Assembly (NCBI GenBank): GCA_905198575.1
Contig: CAJKDC010000017.1
Location: 1 to 34,202, forward strand
DNA: 34,202 bases
Direction: 5' to 3'
Origin: an uncultured Bacteroides sp.
GTDB taxonomy: Bacteria; Bacteroidota; Bacteroidia; Bacteroidales; Bacteroidaceae
A program made the position numbers and the translations under genes. How positions within the stretch are numbered: the stretch's first letter is position 1; every line of letters begins with the position of its first letter. The notes under the pieces are model-generated. The model worked only from the letters and a program-made list of their open reading frames with translations, made no database searches and had not been told where the DNA came from. Of the stretch, positions 1 through 8,239 are shown piece by piece.

Positions 1-59
1 TTTGTCAATGACGGACAACTGTCTATTTTCTAATTTTATATCGAACTCACGTTAATTTA

Positions 60-359
60 AGTACGGTTGTAACTCATAAAACCAGCGACTGGAGTGTGAT
101 AGCACTCGAAAAGCCTGTACCTTTTATATGGATTAAGGCTGTCAGAAGGCTGGATGCAGTAGAAGTCTTTTATTCTTTTGATGATAAGACTTATACGATG
201 ATGCGCAATGCCTGGATGCAAGATAATACTCCTATGATGGTAGGAGTAATGGGAGCTTGTCCGGATGGAGATGGATTTAATGTGAAGTTTGAAAACTTTA
301 AAGTTAAGCATTTACCGGATATGCGTCGTTTGAAATGGCTTAAGGAAAATTCAAATTGA
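60..359 (+). pseudogene. 5'-truncated DUF1349-like protein (C-terminal remnant)
   Basis: The last ~100 codons of a DUF1349-like (concanavalin-type beta-sandwich) protein are readable, ending with a conserved-looking tail (ENFKVKHLPDMRRLKWLK). Plausible homology starts near SVVTHKTSDWS around position 60, but there is no ATG there. The frame is open only back to about position 12, where it is closed by a TGA, so the first half of the usual ~200-residue protein is missing. A GTG at 96 could start an 87-residue ORF but would begin inside the domain. Positions 1-33 in another frame read as ten codons and a TAA, possibly the end of an unrelated upstream gene. I infer a truncated gene left by a rearrangement around positions 34-60. 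The family assignment is from memory of similar Bacteroides proteins. Confidence 0.55.
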
Positions 360-364
360 TAATT

Positions 365-408
365 AAAAAAATAGAGGAGCATAACAAAAATATGCCCCTC
401 TATTTTTT
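365..408. terminator. Bidirectional intrinsic terminator
   Basis: An 18-base inverted repeat with one mismatch (365-382 with 391-408) has an A-run on its left arm and a T-run on its right arm. It can end transcription both from the truncated plus-strand gene and from the convergent deacetylase gene, whose stop codon overlaps the right arm. Confidence 0.8.
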
Positions 409-1018
409 AATCGAAAACTTTAAATGTATAGCCTTGTGAAAGCAACCACTCTATTGCTTTAGGTAAAGCGTATTTGAGGTTCTTTTCCGATTTTATGGAA
501 TCGTGGAACGTGATGATTGAACCGTTTCTTACGTAACGTTTCACTTTTGCCAGCACCTGTTTACCATTTAACCTTTTACTATAATCCCGTGTTACCAAAT
601 CCCACATAACAATGCGGTATTTTCTTTTTAGTACCATATACTGAAGCCACCGCATATGTCCGTGTGGAGGACGGAATAAATCCGTATGCAGATATTCATT
701 AGCTTTATCTGTATTAGCCAGATAGTTTTTACTGAGATATTCAAACCCACGTATATGGTTGAAGGTATGATTACCGATTCTATGGCCTCTTTTCACGACC
801 ATTTCATATTCTTTCGGATGTTTGCGTACATTATCTCCCACCATAAAGAAAGTGGCCTTAATGTGGTACTTGTCCAGTAAGTCTAATACCCACGGTGTTA
901 TTTCCGGAATCGGACCGTCGTCAAATGTCAGATAGACTGATTTCTCCTTTTTATCCATGCGCCATAAAGCGCTTGGATAAAGGAGGCGAATCAGTTGTGG
1001 AGGCTGTTCAATAAACAT
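407..1018 (-). CDS. Polysaccharide deacetylase family protein (NodB domain)
   Basis: A 203-residue protein that is almost entirely a NodB homology domain (carbohydrate esterase 4 family), which removes acetyl groups from N-acetylated glycans in a metal-dependent reaction. Visible motifs are TFDDGP at residues 31-36 (catalytic Asp and metal Asp), HTFNH at 84-88 (metal-binding histidines), RPPHG at 116-120 and FHDS at 171-174 (catalytic His). All core residues look intact. There is no clear signal peptide, so the compartment is uncertain; a membrane-proximal or cytoplasmic location is possible. It starts 6 bases after the DUF2723 gene ends, so the two are very probably one transcript, suggesting a shared role in envelope glycan handling. 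The substrate cannot be read from the sequence. Confidence 0.9.
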   Translation of the reverse strand: MFIEQPPQLIRLLYPSALWRMDKKEKSVYLTFDDGPIPEITPWVLDLLDKYHIKATFFMVGDNVRKHPKEYEMVVKRGHRIGNHTFNHIRGFEYLSKNYLANTDKANEYLHTDLFRPPHGHMRWLQYMVLKRKYRIVMWDLVTRDYSKRLNGKQVLAKVKRYVRNGSIITFHDSIKSEKNLKYALPKAIEWLLSQGYTFKVFD

Positions 1019-1024
1019 TTTCTT

Positions 1025-4000
1025 TTATTTCTCTTGGCCTGTACGAGCGCCGAGCATATCATACAGTTCGTTAAACTTCTTCGTATAATGCGATGCTGCA
1101 TCGAAAGTTTCGTTCTGCTGCTCGCCAGATTGTGGTTTCAGTTCGCTCAGGCTTTTGCATACATCATCCAATATGTAGAAATATCGCATGCAGTTTTCGT
1201 ACGAGCTAGCCAGACGTGTATCATCCAGACTTAAGTACCAGGTAAGATACTCTACTGCATTATTAGCCATCTGGTTGAGTATATCTTCCGCTTTTTTGTA
1301 CTCACCTAAAGTAGCAAAATTCATAGCCATTTCTTTAGAGCTGCTCATGATGTAATCGTGAGGAACATTGCTTGCCGGAATGACTTGTTCGCAATAGTTC
1401 AAAGCTTTCAGTGCCTGTTCTTTTTTGCCTTCTTTGATGAGCTGTGTACTTAACTGTACAAACATGCGGCGGTGTGTATCACACATACGCAGTACTGTTT
1501 CGTCCAGGTAAATACCTTTCTTATCAATACCTCCGAATTTGAACTTATGCATCAGGTTATCGTACATTTTCTCTGAGTCGATACGTGCATTGGTCGCAGT
1601 CGTATTGAAAGGAGTAATGCGGTATGCTAGACCTTCTTGCATGAAATTGTTGCCCAGGTTCAAATGGTTTTCCTGTCCTACTGTGATTGCCATGTACATA
1701 GGGCGTTCCCAGTTGGTATTGGCCAGCATTTCCAGCATCATCAGTTCACTCTTATACAGCATGCGTTTGCCTTTCAGAGAAATATGCATGTATTCTGGAA
1801 TCTGTCCGTGCAAAGAATCTGGAATCATCATACCAGAACGTAAGATAGCATTCTTGTCAAGCTTCAGGACGATACTGTCTGTTGGTATCATCTGGAGTTC
1901 GTCTTTTGCATCGGTAACCCAATGTTTTAAGATGTTCTTTAGTTCAAACGGGTTGTCTCCGAATTCTTTTTTTGCTTCTTCCGGATTCTGTTCATAATAT
2001 TTCAGAATAGCTTCCATTGCTCCAGGACGGATGGCCACAGCTTCATTATGACCGGCTACATAATCAATTCTATCCCATTCGATAGGAACAGAAGGAGAGT
2101 CGTATGCCGGGCGTTTCATCTGGTCAATATACCAGTCTGTTTGTAAATAACTAAGGTTGCAGACACGTACATCTGTGCGGAATCCTTCTGTTTCCTGATT
2201 ATACCAAAGCGGGAAGGTATCATTATCACCATTGGTGAATAAGATCGGATTTCCAGTAGGCTGTACAGTACTCAAGTAATTCTGTCCAAAGTCACGGCAA
2301 GTGTATCTTCCGCTGCGGTCATGGTCATCCCAAGTCTGGCTTACCATCTGTATAGGAACTAACAGACAGACTACGGTAGCAATGATAGCAGATGGATTGT
2401 CTCCCAGTTTTGCTCGTAGTTTCTCGGCAATGGCAGCCACACCCAATCCAATCCAGATTGCGAATGCATAGAACGATCCGGCATAAGCATAGTCTCGTTC
2501 ACGGGGCTGTTGTGGAGTCTGGTTCAGATAAAGAACGATAGCCAATCCTGTCATAAAGAACAAGAAAAATACCACCCAGAATTGCTGAATTCCTTTGTTT
2601 CCCTTGTAAGCTTGCCAGAACATTCCGATTAGACCAAGCAAAAGTGGCAAGCAATAGAAAACATTGTGGCCTTTGTTATTCTTCAGCTCGCTAGGCAGTA
2701 AAGACTGATCTCCTACAAGGAAGTTATCGATGAATGAAATACCTGTAATCCAGTTTCCATGTTCTATTTCTCCTTGTCCTTGGATATCATTTTGGCGTCC
2801 TGCAAAGTTCCACATGAAATAACGCCAGTACATATAATTCAGCTGATAGATGAAGAAGAATTTGATATTGTCCCATTGAGTCGGAACTTTTACCATCATC
2901 ATTTGTCTGCACTGATCGTATGGAACCTGATGGCCTTCTACACCACCCAGCCAGTCTTCATAGGCTTGAGCATGTGCATCACTGTACATACGTGGGAACA
3001 GCATGTTTTGTGCGTACTTGTATTCCGTTTTGTGGCGGACAATTTCGTAGCTGTCCTTTTCATCGGGATGTTCCTTTTCTTTTCGTTGGTAAACAGGAGC
3101 ACCTTCTGTTACATCGTACGTACATCCTCCATCTACTTCAACCAAGGCTGGCTTTGATGCATAGGTCTGTCCGTAGAACAAAGGACGGGTACCGTACTGT
3201 TCACGTCCCAGATATTCACCTAGCGTAAAAATATCCTCGGGAGAATTCTGGTCCATAGGTGTGTTTGCAGTAGAACGGATTACAATGACAGCATACGAAG
3301 AGTATCCTACCATCATCATCATCATACAAAGCAAAGATGTGTTCAATGTACGGGCACTGACTCTGTATTTTTCTGCGATGAAATCAGCAAAAAGATAGAC
3401 GGCCAGTATAGCCAGTACAATTACTCCGATAAGCACGCTGCTCCATCCGTGTCCGTAGAAAGGTATACCCAGTAAAGCCACTGTCGATAAAAAGGAGAGA
3501 TTCATACGTGTCTTGCTTTTGGCCACAAAACTTTCGTATACACCCCAAATGATAGCAGCTGCCAAAACTATGATGTAGAAAATCAGACCACTGTTGAATG
3601 AGAATCCCATATCGTTTACAAACAGCAGTTCAAACCAGCCACCTACTTTTACTACACCCGGTACGATACCGTAAAGTACGGCTGCAACCAATACCATAGA
3701 ACCGCACAATGCAGCAAGACTTCCTTTAAGGTTCGCATTTGGATTCTTTTTGTAGTAATATACCAATACGATGGCAGGCAAGCAGAGTAAGTTCAGCAAG
3801 TGTACACCGATGGAAAGGCCTGTCAGATAAGCAATCAGTACCAGCCATCTGTCGCTGTGAGGTTCGTCCGCAACGCTTTCCCATTTCAAGATAAGCCAGA
3901 AAACAACAGCGGTGAAAAGGCTTGAATAAGCATATACTTCACCTTCTACTGCACTGAACCAGAAAGTGTCACTCCAAGTATAAGCCAATGCACCAACGGC

Positions 4001-4372
4001 TCCGGCTCCCATAATGGTTATCAGTTTACCTGTACTCATCTCGTTGGAATCGGGGCAAATCAGTTTTTTGGTAAGGTGTGTAATGCTCCAGAACAAGAAA
4101 AGGATACATGCGGCACTCATCAGGGCACTCATGATATTAACCATTAAAGCCACTTGTGATGGGTCGCTTGCAAACTGGCTGAAAAGATTAGCTGTCAGCA
4201 TGAAGAAAGGTGCACCAGGCGGGTGACCGACTTCCAGTTTATAACCGGTCGTAATGAATTCGGGACAATCCCAAAAACTGGCTGTTGGCTCAATGGTCGA
4301 GCAATAGGTAAATGCTGCAATTGCAAAAACCAGCCAACCTACCAGATTGTTGATTTTGTTGTACTGTTTCAT
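1025..4372 (-). CDS. DUF2723 (TMEM260-like) multi-pass membrane protein with C-terminal helical repeats
   Basis: This 1115-residue protein begins with a polytopic membrane half of a dozen or so hydrophobic helices and ends in a soluble part. The first extracytoplasmic loop carries the family signature WDCPEF (34-39) followed by GHPPGAPF (49-56), matching the D-x-x-E and HPPG motifs of the DUF2723/PF11028 family. The human member TMEM260 is an O-mannosyltransferase, so a lipid-linked-sugar-dependent glycosyltransferase of the GT-C fold is the best guess here. Residues from about 970 onward look like TPR-type helices. A -7 box lies 40 bases upstream of the ATG. It heads a two-gene unit with the polysaccharide deacetylase, suggesting envelope or protein glycosylation, but donor and acceptor are unknown. 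Confidence 0.88.
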   Translation of the reverse strand: MKQYNKINNLVGWLVFAIAAFTYCSTIEPTASFWDCPEFITTGYKLEVGHPPGAPFFMLTANLFSQFASDPSQVALMVNIMSALMSAACILFLFWSITHLTKKLICPDSNEMSTGKLITIMGAGAVGALAYTWSDTFWFSAVEGEVYAYSSLFTAVVFWLILKWESVADEPHSDRWLVLIAYLTGLSIGVHLLNLLCLPAIVLVYYYKKNPNANLKGSLAALCGSMVLVAAVLYGIVPGVVKVGGWFELLFVNDMGFSFNSGLIFYIIVLAAAIIWGVYESFVAKSKTRMNLSFLSTVALLGIPFYGHGWSSVLIGVIVLAILAVYLFADFIAEKYRVSARTLNTSLLCMMMMMVGYSSYAVIVIRSTANTPMDQNSPEDIFTLGEYLGREQYGTRPLFYGQTYASKPALVEVDGGCTYDVTEGAPVYQRKEKEHPDEKDSYEIVRHKTEYKYAQNMLFPRMYSDAHAQAYEDWLGGVEGHQVPYDQCRQMMMVKVPTQWDNIKFFFIYQLNYMYWRYFMWNFAGRQNDIQGQGEIEHGNWITGISFIDNFLVGDQSLLPSELKNNKGHNVFYCLPLLLGLIGMFWQAYKGNKGIQQFWVVFFLFFMTGLAIVLYLNQTPQQPRERDYAYAGSFYAFAIWIGLGVAAIAEKLRAKLGDNPSAIIATVVCLLVPIQMVSQTWDDHDRSGRYTCRDFGQNYLSTVQPTGNPILFTNGDNDTFPLWYNQETEGFRTDVRVCNLSYLQTDWYIDQMKRPAYDSPSVPIEWDRIDYVAGHNEAVAIRPGAMEAILKYYEQNPEEAKKEFGDNPFELKNILKHWVTDAKDELQMIPTDSIVLKLDKNAILRSGMMIPDSLHGQIPEYMHISLKGKRMLYKSELMMLEMLANTNWERPMYMAITVGQENHLNLGNNFMQEGLAYRITPFNTTATNARIDSEKMYDNLMHKFKFGGIDKKGIYLDETVLRMCDTHRRMFVQLSTQLIKEGKKEQALKALNYCEQVIPASNVPHDYIMSSSKEMAMNFATLGEYKKAEDILNQMANNAVEYLTWYLSLDDTRLASSYENCMRYFYILDDVCKSLSELKPQSGEQQNETFDAASHYTKKFNELYDMLGARTGQEK

Positions 4373-4411
4373 GTAATTATGCTTGTTTCATATTTATATT
4401 TACAATAAAAG

Positions 4412-4419
4412 CAAAGATA
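4412..4419 (-). promoter_or_regulatory. Bacteroides -7 promoter box for the DUF2723 gene
   Basis: The minus strand reads TATCTTTG, a full match to the Bacteroides -7 consensus TAnnTTTG, about 40 bases before the ATG at 4372. No clean -33 TTTG at the expected spacing was found. It implies that the DUF2723-deacetylase pair is transcribed separately from the metal transporter genes upstream. Confidence 0.55.
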
Positions 4420-4486
4420 GCAAACATTTGTTATTCAGCTTTCTGCGCTTAGCTTATTTTTTATTAAAGCATTTAGAACAATGTTA

Positions 4487-5251
4487 TTAGTGAGTATGTT
4501 GCTTAAGTACCCGATGTGGAATATTTCCATGCCCTAGGATATCAATTGGGCAACCAAAGTGTTCTTCCAGCCATTCTGTTGGCAGTTCGGTATCTGGATG
4601 ATAGTCTAGAGTTTCGTTTACGCAAGCTATGGTCTTGACGTTTTGGAGTATGGTACCAATGTCGTGGCTGACCAGTATAATGGCACATTCTTTATTGATT
4701 TCTTCAAGCAAGGAATAAAGTTTGGCTTCAAAACGTTTGTCAATATAAGTATTGGGCTCATCCAGTATGACCAATTGGGGATTTGAAACAAGTGCTCTTC
4801 CCAGTAAAGCCCGCTGAATCTGTCCGCCACTTAACTGACCGATAGCCCGATTTTCCAAACCTTCAAGTCCCATGCGTACAATCATGTCTTTAACTTGCTG
4901 GTGTTGTTCCTTAGTATATTTGCAAAGCAGTTTCTTCTGTTTGTTCAATCCGGATAAGATTACCTCGTACACTGAAATAGGAAATTTTTTATCAATGGAA
5001 TTATATTGTGGCAGATATCCTATTTCTATTTCTTTTACCTCTTGTTCGTTCTTAAAAAACTGAATCTTTCCGTTTGATGGCTTTTTCAATCCCAAAATCA
5101 TCTTTATCAGAGTGGTTTTTCCACCTCCGTTAGGACCAATAATACCCAAGAAGTCATTTTCGTAGACGGTTAGGTTTACGTTTCTAAGAACTTCTTTCTT
5201 ATCGTATGAGGCCGCAATATCTGTAAGCTGTAATATAGGCTGACTCTTCAT
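4487..5251 (-). CDS. Metal ABC transporter ATP-binding protein (ZnuC/MntB type)
   Basis: A 254-residue ABC ATPase that would power import of a divalent metal. Walker A is GPNGGGKT at 39-46, the signature LSGGQ at 140-144, Walker B LVILDEP at 160-166, and the switch histidine is in LVSHD near residue 196. The SYDKKEVL start and the GGGKTTL Walker A are typical of the zinc/manganese subfamily, and the C-terminal tail has several histidines. It starts 4 bases after the binding-protein gene, so they form a pair. The membrane permease normally in such operons is not adjacent: the next gene downstream is DUF2723. Zinc versus manganese cannot be settled, though the binding protein's histidine-rich loop favours zinc. 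Confidence 0.9.
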   Translation of the reverse strand: MKSQPILQLTDIAASYDKKEVLRNVNLTVYENDFLGIIGPNGGGKTTLIKMILGLKKPSNGKIQFFKNEQEVKEIEIGYLPQYNSIDKKFPISVYEVILSGLNKQKKLLCKYTKEQHQQVKDMIVRMGLEGLENRAIGQLSGGQIQRALLGRALVSNPQLVILDEPNTYIDKRFEAKLYSLLEEINKECAIILVSHDIGTILQNVKTIACVNETLDYHPDTELPTEWLEEHFGCPIDILGHGNIPHRVLKQHTH

Positions 5252-5255
5252 ACAT

Positions 5256-6140
5256 TTATTCTGTTTTGAGGTTATGGTTTAATGCACGGGCTATTTTTAT
5301 CATTTCAGCTTGCCAGTTATAGCTTAACGGATGGATAGGGACAACGCTCACATTAAGTTCCTTAGCAATTGTTTCAGCATTTCTCTGGTCGAATTCTTGT
5401 TGGACAAAGATGACACGTGCCTTATTTTCTTTGCTGGTACGTATCAGTGATTGTAAGTGAGCTGGAGTTGGTTCTTTCCCGTTATTTTCTATACTGATTT
5501 GTTGCAGGTTATAGTCTCTGGCAAAATACGTCAGTGCCGGATGATAGATAAGAAACGTGCGGTCTGCATCTTTCATTAACGTTTGCATCTGTTGCTCTGT
5601 TTCCCGGATAAGTGCAGTTACGCTGTCCAAGCGATGTGCGTAATAAGCTTGATGGATAGAATCAAGCTGACACAATGCGTGATAGATGTTTTTTACGATG
5701 ATTTCGGCATTTTTTGTCGAATTCCAGATATGGGGGTCTACATCATGGTCATGATTGTGCTGATGCGTTTCATGGCATGTACCTTCCATCAATGGAACAT
5801 TTTCTGACATATCATAGAAAGGAAGATGCGGCGTATTGGCTTGTAGACGTTGAATCCATGTCTGCTCAAATCCGATATGTCCTATCTGAAAATAAGCTTG
5901 GCTTTGTGCAAGCGCTACAAGTTGTTGTGGAGTTGGATCGTATGTTTCCGGACTACTGCCATCGGGTACCATGCTGACAACATCAAATTTATCGCCAGCA
6001 ATAGCTTCAGTAAAATACCGTAACGGTTCAATCGTCACGGTTATTATAGAAGATTTTCCGGTTTCTGTTTTTGGGGATGAACAGCTGGTGTTGAAAATAA
6101 AACCAATTATGGCAGTAAGTAGAAAATATAAATGCTTCAT
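5256..6140 (-). CDS. Metal ABC transporter substrate-binding lipoprotein (ZnuA-like)
   Basis: A 294-residue cluster A-I solute-binding protein. Starting at the ATG at 6140 gives a lipoprotein signal peptide with the lipobox cysteine at residue 20 (FNTSC). A start farther upstream would put non-hydrophobic residues ahead of this signal and lie over the -7 box. Likely metal ligands include H88 in IGHIGFE, H137 in VDPHIW, a later histidine in IYHPALTYF and an acidic residue near the C-terminus. A loop at 122-133 (CHETHQHNHDHD) has five histidines, a hallmark of zinc-binding ZnuA proteins. The product would capture zinc and hand it to an ABC permease. It heads a two-gene unit with the ATPase. Confidence 0.9.
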   Translation of the reverse strand: MKHLYFLLTAIIGFIFNTSCSSPKTETGKSSIITVTIEPLRYFTEAIAGDKFDVVSMVPDGSSPETYDPTPQQLVALAQSQAYFQIGHIGFEQTWIQRLQANTPHLPFYDMSENVPLMEGTCHETHQHNHDHDVDPHIWNSTKNAEIIVKNIYHALCQLDSIHQAYYAHRLDSVTALIRETEQQMQTLMKDADRTFLIYHPALTYFARDYNLQQISIENNGKEPTPAHLQSLIRTSKENKARVIFVQQEFDQRNAETIAKELNVSVVPIHPLSYNWQAEMIKIARALNHNLKTE

Positions 6141-6168
6141 AATTATTAAGTATTTATCTGTTGAGGTG

Positions 6169-6176
6169 CAAAGATA
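6169..6176 (-). promoter_or_regulatory. -7 promoter box for the metal transporter genes
   Basis: The minus strand reads TATCTTTG, matching TAnnTTTG, 29 bases before the ATG at 6140, in the short gap after mnmD. It supports the downstream start for the binding protein. No obvious Zur-type palindrome was recognised around it. Confidence 0.55.
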
Positions 6177-6196
6177 AACAAAGTAATACATTGATT

Positions 6197-6853
6197 TTAT
6201 TTATTACCTCTCAATATTTCTCTTTTTCCCCCCGGAGGTCCGGGAAGTCTCTCGACAATGAAGCCGGCACTTTGCAGCATTCTGCGGACAACCCCCTTGG
6301 CACAATAGGTTGTAAGGATGCCCCCAGGATTCATGGTTTGATAAAGATTGTCGAAAAGTTGTTGGCTCCACATCTCAGGCTGTTTTTCCGGTGCAAAAGC
6401 GTCGAAATAGATAATATCGTATTTTTGCTGAAATGAAAATGTCGTATAATCAGTTTCTATTTTTTGAAGTGTAAAATAAGGAGTTATGGCAACGGGTGTA
6501 TTCCAGGTTGCCTGGTGCATTTTGTAGTAAAGTTCTGCAGCTTCGGGGGCTATTATTTCCGGATAATTTAATTGTTGCAGTACTTCGGTATCTAGGGGAT
6601 ATTTTTCTAATGTTGTATAGTGAATCTTACGTTGGTTTCCTTCTGCTTCCAGTAATGTGAGGAAAGCATTCAGCCCCGTTCCAAAGCCTATTTCTAGGAT
6701 ATGTGGTTCTGTTATGGTTGTATGCTTTAACCCCATATTTATAAATATATGTTCCGATTCGGTGAGTGCACCTTTTACAGAATGATAGTGTTCGTCCATT
6801 TCCGGTACAAACAGGGTATAGCTTCCATCGGCTGTTTTTTCAAGCTTGATCAT
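6197..6853 (-). CDS. mnmD: tRNA (mnm5s2U34)-methyltransferase MnmD
   Basis: A 218-residue SAM-dependent methyltransferase of the DUF752 family, equivalent to the N-terminal half of the bifunctional E. coli MnmC. It methylates the aminomethyl group on wobble uridine 34 of certain tRNAs to complete mnm5s2U. Motif I is ILEIGFGTG (52-60). The family-specific DAFAPEKQPEMW (151-162) follows, then the C-terminal GPPGGKREILRG typical of MnmD. There is no FAD-dependent oxidase (MnmC1) domain, as in other stand-alone MnmD proteins. It starts 10 bases after the YqaA-like gene and is probably the last gene of the long minus-strand run before the zinc transporter promoter. The partner thiolase gene mnmA is at the right end of the window. 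Confidence 0.92.
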   Translation of the reverse strand: MIKLEKTADGSYTLFVPEMDEHYHSVKGALTESEHIFINMGLKHTTITEPHILEIGFGTGLNAFLTLLEAEGNQRKIHYTTLEKYPLDTEVLQQLNYPEIIAPEAAELYYKMHQATWNTPVAITPYFTLQKIETDYTTFSFQQKYDIIYFDAFAPEKQPEMWSQQLFDNLYQTMNPGGILTTYCAKGVVRRMLQSAGFIVERLPGPPGGKREILRGNK

Positions 6854-6863
6854 TTTTGTATAT

Positions 6864-7325
6864 TTAGAAAAGTTTTAAAAGACCTAGTGTCGTGGCTACA
6901 AGTACTGCATAACGTCCAAGTTTTCCTATTGTCATCGAAATGCTTACAATCCATACATTGGCACGCATCAGTCCGAGTGCAATGAGAATCGCATCTCCTA
7001 TGACGGGCAGAAAAGAGAACAGTGCCATCCATGCACCTTTTCCATGGATAAAGCGTGCTGCTTTGTCGAGTTGCTTTTGGTTGACTTTGAAATATTTTTC
7101 AATCCATTCCATTTTACCTAAATGACCAATCCAATAGCAGGTCACTCCTCCCAGCGCATTACCGGCAGTCGTTGCTAATGTAGACCAAACTGGGTCTAGG
7201 CCTAATCCTACACAAGCCAGCAGTACGGCTTCCGAACTGAACGGGAGGATAGTTCCTGCAAGAAAAGCAGACAGGAACATGCCCCAATATCCCCAGTCGG
7301 TCATGAATTGAATAAATGCATCCAT
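6864..7325 (-). CDS. YqaA/DedA-family small membrane protein (VTT domain)
   Basis: A 153-residue membrane protein with about four hydrophobic segments and the family landmarks of YqaA-type DedA/SNARE-associated proteins: the re-entrant-like AGTILPFSSEAVLLACV near residues 23-39, the glycine-rich GNALGGVTCYWIGHLG at 56-71, and FSFLPVIGDAILIALGLM at 103-120. DedA relatives act in lipid flipping and membrane homeostasis. The exact substrate of the YqaA subgroup is not known to me. Its start overlaps the end of the preceding membrane-protein gene by 25 bases, so the two are probably translationally coupled. Confidence 0.87.
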   Translation of the reverse strand: MDAFIQFMTDWGYWGMFLSAFLAGTILPFSSEAVLLACVGLGLDPVWSTLATTAGNALGGVTCYWIGHLGKMEWIEKYFKVNQKQLDKAARFIHGKGAWMALFSFLPVIGDAILIALGLMRANVWIVSISMTIGKLGRYAVLVATTLGLLKLF

Positions 7326-8236
7326 AAATTAAGCAAGCTTCCCAATAGCCAGAGGCCAAAGGTGACTCTAGAGAAATAATAACTAAATTTATTATAGACC
7401 AGTGCGAAATAGTATCCACACATTACAGCACCAATTATCATCTGAACAGGAAATAGTACACCGAACAATTGTGGCTGTAGAATCAATAAAACTGTAATAC
7501 CCGTTTCGAGGGTTGCCAGCACCTGCAATACGACACGGGTTTGTACTTTGTCACGGTATGCATAGTTCAGACTCTGGAAAATGCATACGATGGAAAGGAG
7601 GAAAATGATTCCCCAGTATATAAGTTGTTCAAAACAAATTACCTGATATTGTATCGGCTGGAAATGAGCTATTAGGATAAAAGGAGATAAGCACTCGTAT
7701 AAGCTACCTTGATAAATATGATAGCCAGCCAGCAGCCAATAGGGTAAAAGCAGACCGATAATACCGGCAAAGAAAGTACGGAGGCTTAGTGACCGCAGGA
7801 TAACCATACAAATAAAGATTAGCGGTACCATATAAAGCAGAAAAGGGGTAATCATGCTTGCAATACCTGTACACAAGAAGGCATGAAAAATAGTAGTGGA
7901 TGATTGTCCGGATTCAAAACTTTTTGATAAGGAAAAAATCATTCCCATGAATAGCAATGGAATCCATATTTCTGCTGAATAAGTATGCAGATAAGGTGCC
8001 GTAGAAAAGAAGAAAAGGAAAAAAGCTGAAGGTAACGATGTCCGGGTACGAATCAATGCAAAAGTTGTATTAAGCTCAATCAGCAGGTAAGCAATCCCAT
8101 AGCCGGCCAGCAGCGAAAAAAAATCGGCCCATTCCCTGAATGTAAGGAGCCACAAAACCAGGGAAAGAACAATAGCAACGGGTAAGGTCGCTCTTCCCGT
8201 TGCTATTTCATATTGTATGGTATTTCTGTCAGTCAT
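7301..8236 (-). CDS. Conserved multi-pass membrane protein of unknown function
   Basis: A 311-residue, very hydrophobic protein with roughly nine or ten predicted membrane helices spread over the whole length. The only clearly polar stretches are the first ~15 residues (MTDRNTIQYEIATGR) and short loops. I recognise no catalytic motif. It begins 3 bases after purD ends and overlaps the YqaA-like gene by 25 bases, so it is an internal gene of a purD operon. The context gives no specific function, and no signal peptide or soluble domain is visible. Confidence 0.82.
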   Translation of the reverse strand: MTDRNTIQYEIATGRATLPVAIVLSLVLWLLTFREWADFFSLLAGYGIAYLLIELNTTFALIRTRTSLPSAFFLFFFSTAPYLHTYSAEIWIPLLFMGMIFSLSKSFESGQSSTTIFHAFLCTGIASMITPFLLYMVPLIFICMVILRSLSLRTFFAGIIGLLLPYWLLAGYHIYQGSLYECLSPFILIAHFQPIQYQVICFEQLIYWGIIFLLSIVCIFQSLNYAYRDKVQTRVVLQVLATLETGITVLLILQPQLFGVLFPVQMIIGAVMCGYYFALVYNKFSYYFSRVTFGLWLLGSLLNLWMHLFNS

Positions 8237-8239
8237 GAA

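Noticed and set aside
5256..6191. Longer start (about 17 extra residues) for the zinc-binding lipoprotein
   Set aside because: It would begin over the -7 box and put a non-signal extension ahead of a perfect lipoprotein signal.
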